A stretch of DNA of 64,000 bases from Novosphingobium aureum. Its GTDB lineage: Bacteria; Pseudomonadota; Alphaproteobacteria; Sphingomonadales; Sphingomonadaceae. A program made the position numbers and the translations under genes. Below are positions 35,865-44,995 of this stretch, piece by piece. The stretch lies in contig NZ_JADZGI010000002.1 of the NCBI RefSeq assembly GCF_015865035.1, positions 434,001-498,000 on the forward strand, in the 5' to 3' direction. The notes under the pieces are model-generated. The model was not told the origin of the DNA and ran no database searches. It was given only the letters and a program-made list of their open reading frames with translations. How positions within the stretch are numbered: the stretch's first letter is position 1; each line of letters begins with the position of its first letter.

Positions 35865-36644
35865 TCAGCTCTCCAGCCCGATCTGCCGCGCGATCACCTG
35901 CGCATCGCGGTAGGGAGGCAGTTGCAACGGCCTGATCTTGCGCTCGATCCACAGCATCACGATCAGCTTGATATGGCCGAGCATGGTCTTGGAGATCGTC
36001 GAGCACGAGGATTCCACCGGCAATACGTCCCACCACTTGCGGCGCATGAACAGGTAGGCCTCGAGGTAACTGCCCATATAGGTGCGCAAGGGCTGCGAAT
36101 TGTGGATCACCGGCGCATCGACGATGTAGCTGGTCTTTCCCGCCGCGCGCGCGGTGAGCACGATATCGGTGCCATACATGTGGAAGCCGTCGAAATTGTC
36201 GTCGAACGTCACGCCCGAGGCGGTGCGCACGATGATCGTCAGCTCGTCGACCGAAGTTGCCGGCGCAGGTGCGAAACCACCGCGCCCGATCACCTTCTGC
36301 TGGCCCGATGACCACACGTTGCCGACCTGCGATCCGTCGCGCGCCTTGCCGGTCAGGCCGATCACCGCCCAGTCGGGATCGGTCGCCTCGATCTGGTCGA
36401 TGATCGCGTGGAGCCGCTGTTCCCAGCCCTTGGGGAAATAGACGTCCTGATGCACGAAGATGTACACGTCCGCGGTCCCGCCGACGAGTTCCTCGTTGAA
36501 GGCACGCGAGGCGGAATCGTAGCCACGCTTCTCGATCAGCGAACCGGGGGCAACGCACTCGGAGCGCAGCAGGCACTGCTCGAGGATGGTATCGTTATTG
36601 ATGCAGGCCACATAGGCGAGGCTGCGCTCAGGTGATGTCGGCAC
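35865..36644 (-). CDS. Glycosyltransferase-like protein (Glyco_tranf_2_5 type)
   Basis: 259-residue protein beginning MPTSPERSLAYVACINNDTI. A family GT2-like fold has YIFVHQDVYFPKGWEQRLHA, where HQDV substitutes the DxD metal site, and NFDGFHMYGTDIVLTARAAG, the later conserved FHxYD-like signature. Proteins of this kind (PF13712-like) act in capsule and EPS loci. Its start lies inside the end of the flippase gene (17 bp overlap). Confidence 0.75.
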   Translation of the reverse strand: MPTSPERSLAYVACINNDTILEQCLLRSECVAPGSLIEKRGYDSASRAFNEELVGGTADVYIFVHQDVYFPKGWEQRLHAIIDQIEATDPDWAVIGLTGKARDGSQVGNVWSSGQQKVIGRGGFAPAPATSVDELTIIVRTASGVTFDDNFDGFHMYGTDIVLTARAAGKTSYIVDAPVIHNSQPLRTYMGSYLEAYLFMRRKWWDVLPVESSCSTISKTMLGHIKLIVMLWIERKIRPLQLPPYRDAQVIARQIGLES

Positions 36645-38094
36645 GCTGATTCCCTCTTGCTGAACTCATGGCATTGTGGACCATCGCGCGACACAGCGGC
36701 TCGATGGCATAGAGGATCGCAAGACCGGCCAGCGCCAGGCAGGCAGCGATCGCGATTGAAAACGGACCCGTGACGGGAAGCCTGGTCGCAGCGACATAGG
36801 CTACTGCCAGCATCCCCCCGCACAAGGCGAGATAACGTACATGCACGCCCCTGCCATGGGACAGGGCACCTGTCACCAGCCTGAGCGAAACCAGACACGA
36901 AACCACTTCGGCCAGCACCATAAGCGCGGTGAACGTGACCAGCCCGCGCCCCGCAGCAACGGCAAGCGCACCGGCGAGGACACCGCTCGCGCGCAGGGTA
37001 TTGGCCATGAGGATCGCCCGGCTGCGCCCCATGGCGAGCAGTGCGGTGGCGAGATAGGCTCGGTAGAATGCCAGCGATACCGCGATACCGACCTGGCAGG
37101 CCACTTGCGGATCGACGTGGTACTGCGCACCGAACAGGAGCCGCGACGCAAAGGTCACGCATACGCTGAGCGGCACGAAGACCGCACATACCAGGGCAAA
37201 GGCAACGGCCGCATAGCGGTGCAGCTTGTCGGCAAACAGGGCGCTGTCGCCCTGCGCTCTGGCAAGGATCGGGAAAGCGACACTGCCGATGCCCGCCATC
37301 AGCAAGGCATTCACCGAGGTCAGGATCAGGGTGACAGTCGCATAGGCGCCAAGTTCGCGCACGCCCATCAGCGAACCGACCACGATCCGGTCGCCCTGCA
37401 TGCCCACGAACGAAAGCCAGCCGCTGCCCACCAGGGGTAGACCGAAGGCCAGCACGCGCCGGCTCATCGCACCATCATAGTGTGCGGCGTAGCGCGTATC
37501 GGCGAGCAGATGGCTGATGACGGTAAAGACGAAATACTGGGCATTGAGCCCGATCACGATCGCAACGGGGCTTTCCATGAGCCATGCCAGCCCGATCGTC
37601 ACGACGAAGCCGAAAGCCTGCGAGCCGACCAGACACAGCATCTCGGGCACCATGCGGATGTCGCGTTGGGCAAGCTTGTAGTCGAGGTGTTCGAAACCCT
37701 TGAACAGCGGCGCCAGCGCCAGCAACCCGTAGACCGGCCAGTAGTCCGGCGCGCCGAACATGCGCGCGACGAGTGGGCTTATCGCGAGAACCGCAAGCGC
37801 GGTCAGGACGCCGCGCAGGATATTGAGGAAGTGGATCGCATCGCGCACCTGCGCGGGATCCTTTTCCGCGTTACGGATCAGATATTTGTCAAAGGCGAGG
37901 TCGGCGGCCATCTGGAAGAAGGTGCCGACCGTGATGAAGGTGACGGCGATGCCGAACTGCTCCGGCACGAGCAGCCGCGCGAGCAGGACATTGCGCGCGA
38001 AGGAAATCGCCTGACCAAAGCCCTGCCCGAAAATGATCGTCAGCCCGGCAAACATCGGATGCGATCGCAGCCGGGACAGATCAAACCTGCTCAT
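36628..38094 (-). CDS. Wzx-type oligosaccharide flippase (PST/MATE-like)
   Basis: 488-residue inner-membrane protein with about 12-14 helices that flips lipid-linked repeat units to the periplasm. FGQAISFARNVLLARLLVPEQ and FGIAVTFITVGTFFQMAADL are the typical Polysacc_synt start. Later RVLAFGLPLVGSGWLSFV is the second half. Charges are sparse inside helices, as expected. It is directly downstream of the pyruvyltransferase gene (42 bp). Confidence 0.9.
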   Translation of the reverse strand: MSRFDLSRLRSHPMFAGLTIIFGQGFGQAISFARNVLLARLLVPEQFGIAVTFITVGTFFQMAADLAFDKYLIRNAEKDPAQVRDAIHFLNILRGVLTALAVLAISPLVARMFGAPDYWPVYGLLALAPLFKGFEHLDYKLAQRDIRMVPEMLCLVGSQAFGFVVTIGLAWLMESPVAIVIGLNAQYFVFTVISHLLADTRYAAHYDGAMSRRVLAFGLPLVGSGWLSFVGMQGDRIVVGSLMGVRELGAYATVTLILTSVNALLMAGIGSVAFPILARAQGDSALFADKLHRYAAVAFALVCAVFVPLSVCVTFASRLLFGAQYHVDPQVACQVGIAVSLAFYRAYLATALLAMGRSRAILMANTLRASGVLAGALAVAAGRGLVTFTALMVLAEVVSCLVSLRLVTGALSHGRGVHVRYLALCGGMLAVAYVAATRLPVTGPFSIAIAACLALAGLAILYAIEPLCRAMVHNAMSSARGNQRADIT

Positions 38095-38136
38095 CTTGCC
38101 GCTCCCCTGCGGTCAGGACCGCGCCCGCGCCTGGCC

Positions 38137-39309
38137 TCAGGAAGTCCGCCGGGCAACGACATCGGCCATCAGCGCGCTCATCGCTTCTTCGTAGCGCGCA
38201 AGGCGTCCCCTGGCGATGGCGAGCGCCGACTGGCACTTGGGCGCCAGTTCCTCGCGCATCGCCAGCAGGCGCAGGAACTCGGCGAGGGCCTGATCGGTAT
38301 CGAGCGCCCGGCCGTCGACCAGATGATCATATTCGAGCGTACCGAAAAGGCCGTTGAACTTGCGGCTATAGGCGATCGGCGCGACCGGCACGCCCGAGGA
38401 AATCGCTCCGATGCACGCGTGCATGCGCCCACCGCTGAAGAAATCCAGTCCGGCGAGGAAGCTCTTGGCCTCCTCCGAATTGCGGAACCGCGGTGCGACC
38501 TTGATCCCGGGGTATGCCGCGGCAACTTCCTCGGTCACCGCGAAGTCGTCCTCGTCGCAGTCGTCGTCGTGGATCACGTGCGGCACCAGCCAGACCTCGT
38601 GTCCCGGCATGGCCGAAACCGCCTCGATCATGCGCCGGGTGAGCGCGGGATAGTCGACGGTCAGCTTGAAGCGATCACCGTGGCGGTAAAGCAGGCCGGA
38701 GACGTTGATACCCACCCGCACCGGCGCATCGGCGGCGCGCGGCGCAGGCTCGGCGAAGGGTAGCCGGAAAGCGACGTCGATCACTTCCTCGAAGGGGCTG
38801 GTGACCTTCATCTCGTGCAGCGTCGCGGTCGAGAGACCGTCGCGCGCGAAGGTGAGCGTGGCGCGGTTGAAGATGCGCCGCGCAATCGCCCGGCTCCAGC
38901 GCTTCTCGAAGGGGCCGATCGTCTGCGGCGCGAAGACCAGCGGTCGCCCGGCGCGGATCGCCGCCCACTTGCCGATGTTGTGGATCAGGAACAGCGAGGG
39001 CCCGTAGATATCGGCAAAACCATCACCGGCACAGATGTCGACGACAAGGTCGCAGGCACCGATTGCACGGCGGTACGGCCCGGCCTTGCCGGTAGCGAGC
39101 TGGCGCAGGCGCAGGAACTCGCCCTGACTGACGTCGGGATCGGTCGGCGCATCGCCGCCCGGCTTTCCGAACAGCACGAATTCGGGCTCCACCCCGGCGC
39201 GCTGGGCCGCCGAGCGCAGGATCGCGATATTGGAACGGCTCAGGGCATCGACCCCGAGATTGGGCCTCCCGAACGCGTGGTTGAGAAGGCCGATCCTCAT
39301 GCGCTGCAA
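38137..39309 (-). CDS. Polysaccharide pyruvyl transferase family protein
   Basis: 390-residue GT-B-like enzyme that adds a pyruvyl ketal from phosphoenolpyruvate to a sugar. MRIGLLNHAFGRPNLGVDALSRS opens it. AQTIGPFEKRWSRAIARRIF, FARDGLSTATLH and SGGRMHACIGAISSGVPVAP are the family motifs, with the (S/G)xRxH motif that binds PEP. It implies the EPS carries pyruvate ketals, which give negative charge. First gene of a sub-operon with its own 210-base upstream gap. Confidence 0.9.
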   Translation of the reverse strand: MQRMRIGLLNHAFGRPNLGVDALSRSNIAILRSAAQRAGVEPEFVLFGKPGGDAPTDPDVSQGEFLRLRQLATGKAGPYRRAIGACDLVVDICAGDGFADIYGPSLFLIHNIGKWAAIRAGRPLVFAPQTIGPFEKRWSRAIARRIFNRATLTFARDGLSTATLHEMKVTSPFEEVIDVAFRLPFAEPAPRAADAPVRVGINVSGLLYRHGDRFKLTVDYPALTRRMIEAVSAMPGHEVWLVPHVIHDDDCDEDDFAVTEEVAAAYPGIKVAPRFRNSEEAKSFLAGLDFFSGGRMHACIGAISSGVPVAPIAYSRKFNGLFGTLEYDHLVDGRALDTDQALAEFLRLLAMREELAPKCQSALAIARGRLARYEEAMSALMADVVARRTS

Positions 39310-39520
39310 TGGTCTGTCCGTATCCTTGAAAGTGAAAGTATGCAGGCAGTATCCAGGCTCTGCCAGTGCGCTGCGAAGCGAGACCTAGACAATGTTGTGC
39401 AGTGCATCAATGCACAAACAGGAACAAGGCCAGGCACGCTTCGCGATAGTATTCGTCAGACATTCGTTCGTCGTGCGTCAGGCATCTTTGTAGCGCCGGA
39501 CAGATCCGCCCGCGCCGCCT

Positions 39521-40750
39521 TTACTTGATCGCGAAGCGAACGATCCTGCCCCCACCGCGCGGCGCGATCAGCGCCACCTGCTGGGTTGCGCAGTTCTGTT
39601 CGGGCAAGCTGAATTCGACCTGTCCTTCGCGTGCCAGATCGACCTGCTGGACCGCGGCGTAGGAGCCGTCGGGCGCGTAGCAGCGCACGTGCAGCACGAT
39701 CGGCCGCGAGGCCCGCGGATCGTCGCGATCGATGTTCGTCACGACCACGTGGCGGCCCGCCGCGAGCGCAGCGCCGCGTGTGGCGATGGTCTTTCGGATC
39801 GGCTCGGAGTTGTCGTAGTTGAGGACCGCCTGACCCGCCGCGCCCCGGGCTGCCGGCTCCACCCAGGTCTCAAGCCCGGCCTGCGCGGGGAAGCGCCAGT
39901 CGAACGGCCCGTCGAGCCCGACGACCTCGTGGAAGCCGAAGTCCGCTGCCATGGTCGTCTCGCCCGCCGCGCAAAGCGCCGACCAAATGCCGATGGCCCC
40001 ATCGGGCTTGCCATAGCGCACCATCTGCATGGTCTTGGGCGAAAGCGAGGAACACCCGACCTTCGCGCCTCCATCGGCCAGCGCACCCGCGAGCGACGCG
40101 ATGGTTGCGCCGGGCAGGTTGTCACCGGCCCAGAACAGGAAATCGGTCGCCCAGTACTGCTCGTCGCCGCCGATCTGGCTTTCGAAGGCAGCCAGCCCCT
40201 CGGGCTGCGATAGCACTGCGCGCGAAAGCCCCGTGGTCGCCTCGCCGCGATCGCCTTCGCGCCACAAGGCGATCAGGCGCTGCGCGGCAACCTCATAGTC
40301 GCCGGCCTGCAGTCCGGCAGAGATCATCAGGTGCTGGGTAAAGCGGTCGCGCCAGCCACGCTCGGCCGAAAGCAGCAGCGCCGAGAGCGCCTTGCCCTCG
40401 TTTCCAGTAGCAAGGTAGCCGTTGGACAACAGGCCGAGACTTTCCGCCGGAACCGGGCGCTGCGCGACCAGCCGTTCGGAGAGCGCAAGGCCGCGCGCAT
40501 TGTCTCCGGAGCGATAGGCATCGCGCGCGAGGGTCTCGAGCGCGTACCCGGCGAAAGGCGCAGGCACGCTGCGTGCGACGGACAGGTCCTCACGCGCCTG
40601 CCGGTCGAGCTGGACCCCGACGGCGACCACGGCGGCGGCGAGAGCGCAAAGCCCCCAGGCCACGCGCGCCGCAACGCCGGGCCGCACCAGCGCAACCGCC
40701 GGTTGTTCAACAGGACCGCGCGAACGGCGGCGCTCAGTCGTCCTTGCCAT
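39521..40750 (-). CDS. TPR-containing membrane-anchored protein, function unknown
   Basis: 409-residue protein with a basic N-tail, one helix (VAWGLCALAAAVVAVGVQL, about residues 29-47) and a periplasmic part. TPR-like helices run over about residues 60-200 (ALETLARDAYRSGDNARGLAL, LGLLSNGYLATGNEGKALSAL). The C-terminal half (residues about 230-409) is a beta-rich domain containing the segment WRFPAQAGLETWVEPAARG. It overlaps the wzc stop by 17 bases, so it is coupled to Wzc and may scaffold the export complex. No database family comes to mind; it looks like a sphingomonad-specific EPS component. Confidence 0.75.
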   Translation of the reverse strand: MARTTERRRSRGPVEQPAVALVRPGVAARVAWGLCALAAAVVAVGVQLDRQAREDLSVARSVPAPFAGYALETLARDAYRSGDNARGLALSERLVAQRPVPAESLGLLSNGYLATGNEGKALSALLLSAERGWRDRFTQHLMISAGLQAGDYEVAAQRLIALWREGDRGEATTGLSRAVLSQPEGLAAFESQIGGDEQYWATDFLFWAGDNLPGATIASLAGALADGGAKVGCSSLSPKTMQMVRYGKPDGAIGIWSALCAAGETTMAADFGFHEVVGLDGPFDWRFPAQAGLETWVEPAARGAAGQAVLNYDNSEPIRKTIATRGAALAAGRHVVVTNIDRDDPRASRPIVLHVRCYAPDGSYAAVQQVDLAREGQVEFSLPEQNCATQQVALIAPRGGGRIVRFAIK

Positions 40751-42911
40751 AGCTGTAATAACTGTAGGAATAGTAGCTGTAGTCCTGGTCGCCGGTCTTG
40801 GGGCTGAAGCGGTTGAGCACCACGCCCAGAACCTTGGCGTTGACCAGCGCCAGTCGGCGCAGCGCCGACTTCACCGCGCCGCGATGGAAGCTGGAGCCGT
40901 CGATCACGAAGAGAACCGCGTCGGCGTGCTTGGTCAGCAAGGGTGCATCGGCGAGGCCGAGCAGCGGCGGGCAGTCGAGCACGACCACGTCGTACTGCGA
41001 GCGCACCGACTGCACGAACTCGGTCAGCCTGTCGCTGCCCAGGATCAGCGCCGGATCGGGCGGCAGCGGCAGGGCGGTGAGGTTGTCGAGGGTCGGGATC
41101 GCATCGGAACGCACGATCGCCTGCTCGAGCGCTGCCTCGCCGGTCAGCACGTCGGTCAGGCCGGACTTGCCCCGACCGTTGAGCTCGCGGTGCAGCGTCG
41201 GGCGACGCAAGTCGGCGTCGACCAGCAGCACGCGCTTGCCCAGCCGCGCGATCTCGCTGGCAAGGACATAGGACGTCGTGGTCTTGCCCTCGCCCTGGCG
41301 TGAGCTGGTCACGGCTAGGACATTGGGCAGGCCGCGGGCCGTCGAGTAGCGCAGGTTGGTGACGAGCGAGCGATAGGCCTCGCTCACGCCCGAACGGCCA
41401 TCGTCCAGCTCCTGCCCGACATCGGCGCCCTTCACCCGCGGGATCAGGCCCAGGAGGGTAAGGCCAAGCTTGCGCTCGACGTCCTCGGGCGAGCGGACCG
41501 CATCGTCGAGGATCTCGCGGGCAGCAATGGCCATTGCCGCGGCAACGATGCCACCGAGGAAGGCGAGCACGAGATTGAGCAGCAGGTTCGGCGAACTGGG
41601 TGCACGCGGCACATCGGCGCGATCGACGATGGTCACGTTGTTCGAAGCCGAACCGGCGCTGGCGCTAAGCTGATTGTAGCGGGACAGCAGCGATTCGTAG
41701 AGCGCGCGATTGGTGTCCGCGACGCGCTTGAGCACCGAGAACTGAACGCCGCGATCCTGCTCCTCGAGAGCATCCTCGCGCAGATTGTCGACACGCCCGA
41801 CGAGCGACTGCTCCTTCTTCTGTGCGGCCTGGAAATCGAGGCGCGCCGAGTTCTTCAGAGCGGTTGCGATGCGCTCGATGCGCTTGTCGAGTTCGGCGAT
41901 CTCGGCACGCTTGGAGCGGACCGTGGGGTAATCGTCGCGGTGCGTCGCGAGCAGCTCTGCAAGTTGCCCCTCGGCCTTCGACTTCTCGGTGGTCAGATCC
42001 ATGATCGCCGAGTTCGAATTGACCTCGGGGATCGAGAGCGCAGGCTGATTGCGGAAGGTCTCCCAGCGATCCTGCGCGGCGATGCGCTCGGCGGTCGCGC
42101 GGGCCGCGGCACTGTTGAGCTGGACCAGCGTATCGTTGGTGACGGAAAGGGTCGATTCCGAGCTTTGCGAGCGCGATTCGTTACCCATGCGGATCAGGCC
42201 CGCGACGCGCGCGAACTGATTCAGCTCCTTTTCGGACTGGGTAACGTTGCGGCGTGCCTCGTCGAGCTGGTCGGCAAGGAACTTGCGGGCATAGGCCGAG
42301 CTTTCGTACTTGCGCTCGAGATTGTACTCGACGAAGCGGTCGGCAAACAGGTTGGCGATGCGCGCGGTCAGCTGCGGATCGCGGGTCTCGACGGTGATCG
42401 TCGCGATACGGCTGTCGCGCGGGAGCTCCACGCTCATCGAACGCATCAGCAGGGCCATGGCGGCCTCACGGCGCACATCGTCGATCTTGGCGCCCTCGGT
42501 CTGCTCGGGCATGGCCGAACCCATTGCCTCGAAGAAGGCCGGATCCTTGTCGAACCGGCCGCTCTGCACGACCTTGCGGGCAACCGAGCGGCTCTGCAGG
42601 ATACCCAGCTGGGTCTGCAGGAAGCGCTCGGTATCCCAGCCCGCCCCGACCTGCTGCAGGTCGCTGCCTTCGATGATCTGATCGGCCTGATCCTCGATCA
42701 GGACGCGGGTCTGCGCCTCGTAGCGCGGGGTCATGAGCAGCGTCACCACGACGCCCAGCACCACCGCGACGGCCACGACAACGGCGAACAGCAGAGCATT
42801 GCGACGCACGATACCGAGGACGGTCCTCAGGTAATAGGCGAAGTCCACTCGCGCATCCTGGGCCGTACCTGCCCCCTCAAGAGCGTCCAATCCGAGAGTC
42901 TCGTTTTTCAA
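40734..42911 (-). CDS. Wzc-type polysaccharide copolymerase with BY-kinase domain
   Basis: 725-residue inner-membrane protein. The N-terminal Wzz-like part starts at VDFAYYLRTVLGIVRRNALL with TM1 (FAVVVAVAVVLGVVVTLLM), a long periplasmic coiled coil (about residues 150-440) and TM2 (LVLAFLGGIVAAAMAIAA). The cytosolic kinase has Walker A SSRQGEGKTTTSYVLASE, Walker A' VLLVDADLRRP and Walker B VVVLDCPPLLGLAD. The C-terminus DQDYSYYSYSYYSYGKDD is the Tyr cluster for autophosphorylation. No matching Wzb phosphatase gene is in the window. Confidence 0.95.
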   Translation of the reverse strand: MKNETLGLDALEGAGTAQDARVDFAYYLRTVLGIVRRNALLFAVVVAVAVVLGVVVTLLMTPRYEAQTRVLIEDQADQIIEGSDLQQVGAGWDTERFLQTQLGILQSRSVARKVVQSGRFDKDPAFFEAMGSAMPEQTEGAKIDDVRREAAMALLMRSMSVELPRDSRIATITVETRDPQLTARIANLFADRFVEYNLERKYESSAYARKFLADQLDEARRNVTQSEKELNQFARVAGLIRMGNESRSQSSESTLSVTNDTLVQLNSAAARATAERIAAQDRWETFRNQPALSIPEVNSNSAIMDLTTEKSKAEGQLAELLATHRDDYPTVRSKRAEIAELDKRIERIATALKNSARLDFQAAQKKEQSLVGRVDNLREDALEEQDRGVQFSVLKRVADTNRALYESLLSRYNQLSASAGSASNNVTIVDRADVPRAPSSPNLLLNLVLAFLGGIVAAAMAIAAREILDDAVRSPEDVERKLGLTLLGLIPRVKGADVGQELDDGRSGVSEAYRSLVTNLRYSTARGLPNVLAVTSSRQGEGKTTTSYVLASEIARLGKRVLLVDADLRRPTLHRELNGRGKSGLTDVLTGEAALEQAIVRSDAIPTLDNLTALPLPPDPALILGSDRLTEFVQSVRSQYDVVVLDCPPLLGLADAPLLTKHADAVLFVIDGSSFHRGAVKSALRRLALVNAKVLGVVLNRFSPKTGDQDYSYYSYSYYSYGKDD

Positions 42912-43048
42912 GTTTCGTTCCGCTCACTCATTTTGCCGTCAGGCGGCAATGTCACTCGGACATGGGGCCAAGCCCGGTCGATGCCCTTAGAAGTCAATTC
43001 CGGTCAAGCGCACCGGCGCGAACGCTCAAGCGCCACGAGAAGGTTCTG

Positions 43049-44392
43049 TCATTCCGGTTTAGCCCCCATTTCCAGCCGGGTCTTTGCCCCCTGTGCCGAA
43101 TTTCCGGACAAGGTGCGCAGCGCCAGCGCCAGCATCAGACCGGCGAAGCATAGTAGCGTCTGGTTGCGCAGGGGATAGTCCAAAATGGATTGCAGCGCGA
43201 GGAGCGCAAACGTCCCGACCCACGCCAGAGCCGGTCCACCCATGCGCAAACCCTTGAAACAAACCAGTCCCAGCAAGGCCAGCCAGCCAAGCACGAGGGC
43301 AATTCCGACCACACCGGACTCAATTACCGCTTCGAGGTAATCGTTGTGCGCACGACCGGCCCGGCCCGGCGAGAGCGTCTCGAGCGTCTCGCTGGCCTGG
43401 AACACCTCGTCGAACGCGCCCACTCCTGCGCCCAGCGGCCAGTAGCGTCCGGCAGCGCCAAGACCATCGGTCCAGATCGCGAGACGCGCGTCCTGCAGGT
43501 CGTCGAAGCGCGACAGGCTTGCCCCGACACGTTCGTTGGTGAGCGCAAGCGCACCCAGCCCGCCCAGCACCAGCACCGACGCCCCCAGCGCAGCAATGAT
43601 ACCGCGGCGCGAAATTCCGGCCGAGGCCCAGATGCGCAGCGCCTGCAGCACGAAAAGCGCCGCCGGCACGATCAACAGCGCCATGCTCGAACGCGACTTC
43701 GTCAGCACCACGCCGACAAGCAGCAGCCCCCCGAGCACGGCGGCACCGAGGTAGGTGGCAGGCTTGCCGCGCCGCGTCGGCAGCGCGCCGACCAGCGCGC
43801 AAAGCGCGATATCGAGGAACAGGCCGGCGGAATTGTGGTTGGCGAACGTACCTTGCAGGTCGCTCGAGCCGTAGACCTGCGCGAAGAAGACCAGCTTGCG
43901 ATTGCCCAGCGCGAGCTGCTGCGCACCGAGCAGGACGACGAATCCGCCCGCCAACGCGACACCGACGAGCGCCTTGCGCAGATGGCGCTCGGGCAGTTGC
44001 CACAAGAGCACGAGCATTGCGAAGGCTGGCATGAGCGCAAAGAAGGCGACGAGCGTGCGACGCACGTTGAGCGAGAACGGCATCCAGGCGCCCTGAGCGT
44101 CGACCAGCTCGAGCGAGGAAGAGACCAGTTCGCGCCCCGGCAGCGCCTGCCACAAGGCCGGCGGCAGCGGTACGCTCTGCAACAGCGGGACCAGCAGGCT
44201 CGCCGCGATCAATGCGGCAGCAGCACGCGGCGCGGCCGCAAAAAAGGTAAGAACGTGCGGAAGGTTGATCGCCAGCAACGCCAGCGCAACCAGCTGTACC
44301 AGCAGGTTCGCGATGCCCGCTTGCGAGCCGCCACCACCTGCAAGCAGCGCGACGATCAGCAGCAGCGCGGCCTGACCCGCGGGCTGGCGCAC
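43049..44392 (-). CDS. Second O-antigen-ligase/Wzy-family membrane protein
   Basis: 447-residue protein from a GTG start (MRQPAGQAALLLIVALL), with about eleven helices. The big periplasmic loop has LQGTFANHNSAGLFLDIAL and GRAGRAHNDYLEAVIESGVV, the two WaaL/Wzy motifs (NHN and HND-Y-L-x2-x2-E-x-G). A second such gene in the same locus suggests one polymerises and one ligates, or that the repeat unit is made with two linkages. It is about 140 bp upstream of wzc in the minus arm. Confidence 0.85.
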   Translation of the reverse strand: MRQPAGQAALLLIVALLAGGGGSQAGIANLLVQLVALALLAINLPHVLTFFAAAPRAAAALIAASLLVPLLQSVPLPPALWQALPGRELVSSSLELVDAQGAWMPFSLNVRRTLVAFFALMPAFAMLVLLWQLPERHLRKALVGVALAGGFVVLLGAQQLALGNRKLVFFAQVYGSSDLQGTFANHNSAGLFLDIALCALVGALPTRRGKPATYLGAAVLGGLLLVGVVLTKSRSSMALLIVPAALFVLQALRIWASAGISRRGIIAALGASVLVLGGLGALALTNERVGASLSRFDDLQDARLAIWTDGLGAAGRYWPLGAGVGAFDEVFQASETLETLSPGRAGRAHNDYLEAVIESGVVGIALVLGWLALLGLVCFKGLRMGGPALAWVGTFALLALQSILDYPLRNQTLLCFAGLMLALALRTLSGNSAQGAKTRLEMGAKPE

Positions 44393-44589
44393 AAGCTGCA
44401 GGCCAGCACCAAGCCTAGAGTTTGGAATAAGTCACCCCGCCCAATGCACAAAACACCACTTTGCCGCACCTGCTCCCGAAGCCGCACGAAGATGCCTTCC
44501 CGTCAGGGAAGATCAATCGTGCCGACATCGCGCCGCGCCGGACAGGCCCGGAGCGCAGATGGGCTGCATGCCTTAAACGGGAACCCGAA

Positions 44590-44629
44590 AAAGAAAAAGG
44601 CCCCGCCTCCGTTATCGGGAAGCGGGACC
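44590..44629 (-). terminator. Rho-independent terminator of the 86-residue protein gene
   Basis: On the minus strand GGTCCCGCTTCC pairs with GGAGGCGGGGCC (two G-U pairs) across a 7-base loop, followed by TTTTTCTTTTT. It lies just past the stop at 44651 and separates that gene from the O-antigen-ligase-like gene. Confidence 0.92.
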
Positions 44630-44650
44630 CTGTAAATCGAACCAGGTCGA

Positions 44651-44911
44651 TTATGCGCCGTCGGACTTGTCGTCGTCGACAGCTTCGTAGATGCCGTAGC
44701 CGACAGCAGCAGCAGCAACGACGCCGAGCACGATCACGCCGGCTTCAGCCTTCTGCTTGCCCTTGACGGCGGTCGACTGACGCTCACCAACACCCGAGAG
44801 GTTGGCGATCTTGCCGGTCGAAGCCGAAGCCGTCGTACCAGCCTGGGCAGCGACGGGAGCAGCAAGTGCACCGGCAGCAGCCAGCGACAGCAGGATATTC
44901 TTCACTTTCAT
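44651..44911 (-). CDS. Small exported protein with a C-terminal membrane helix
   Basis: 86-residue protein. MKVKNILLSLAAAGALAAPVAAQ is a signal peptide, with cleavage near VAAQA (residues 22-24). Then a Ser/Thr-rich stretch, KGKQKAEAGVIVLGVVAAAAVGYGIY as a single helix, and an acidic end EAVDDDKSDGA. It has its own terminator and an AT-rich promoter with ribosome site AAGGAGG about eight bases before ATG. Divergent from the PDZ-M48 gene. Unrecognised, but such small abundant proteins recur in sphingomonad EPS loci. Confidence 0.75.
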   Translation of the reverse strand: MKVKNILLSLAAAGALAAPVAAQAGTTASASTGKIANLSGVGERQSTAVKGKQKAEAGVIVLGVVAAAAVGYGIYEAVDDDKSDGA

Positions 44912-44995
44912 TATAGCCTCCTTCTAAGCCACTTAGTTGGACTTGGCTGTTTAACACGGATATCGCAGCGCACAATCAAACGCAAAAGGATTTAT

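Noticed and set aside
39395..39417. TTGTGCA...TGCACAA inverted repeat before the pyruvyltransferase gene
   Set aside because: Only seven base pairs with a nine-base spacer and no other support; could be an operator but is not strong enough to call.
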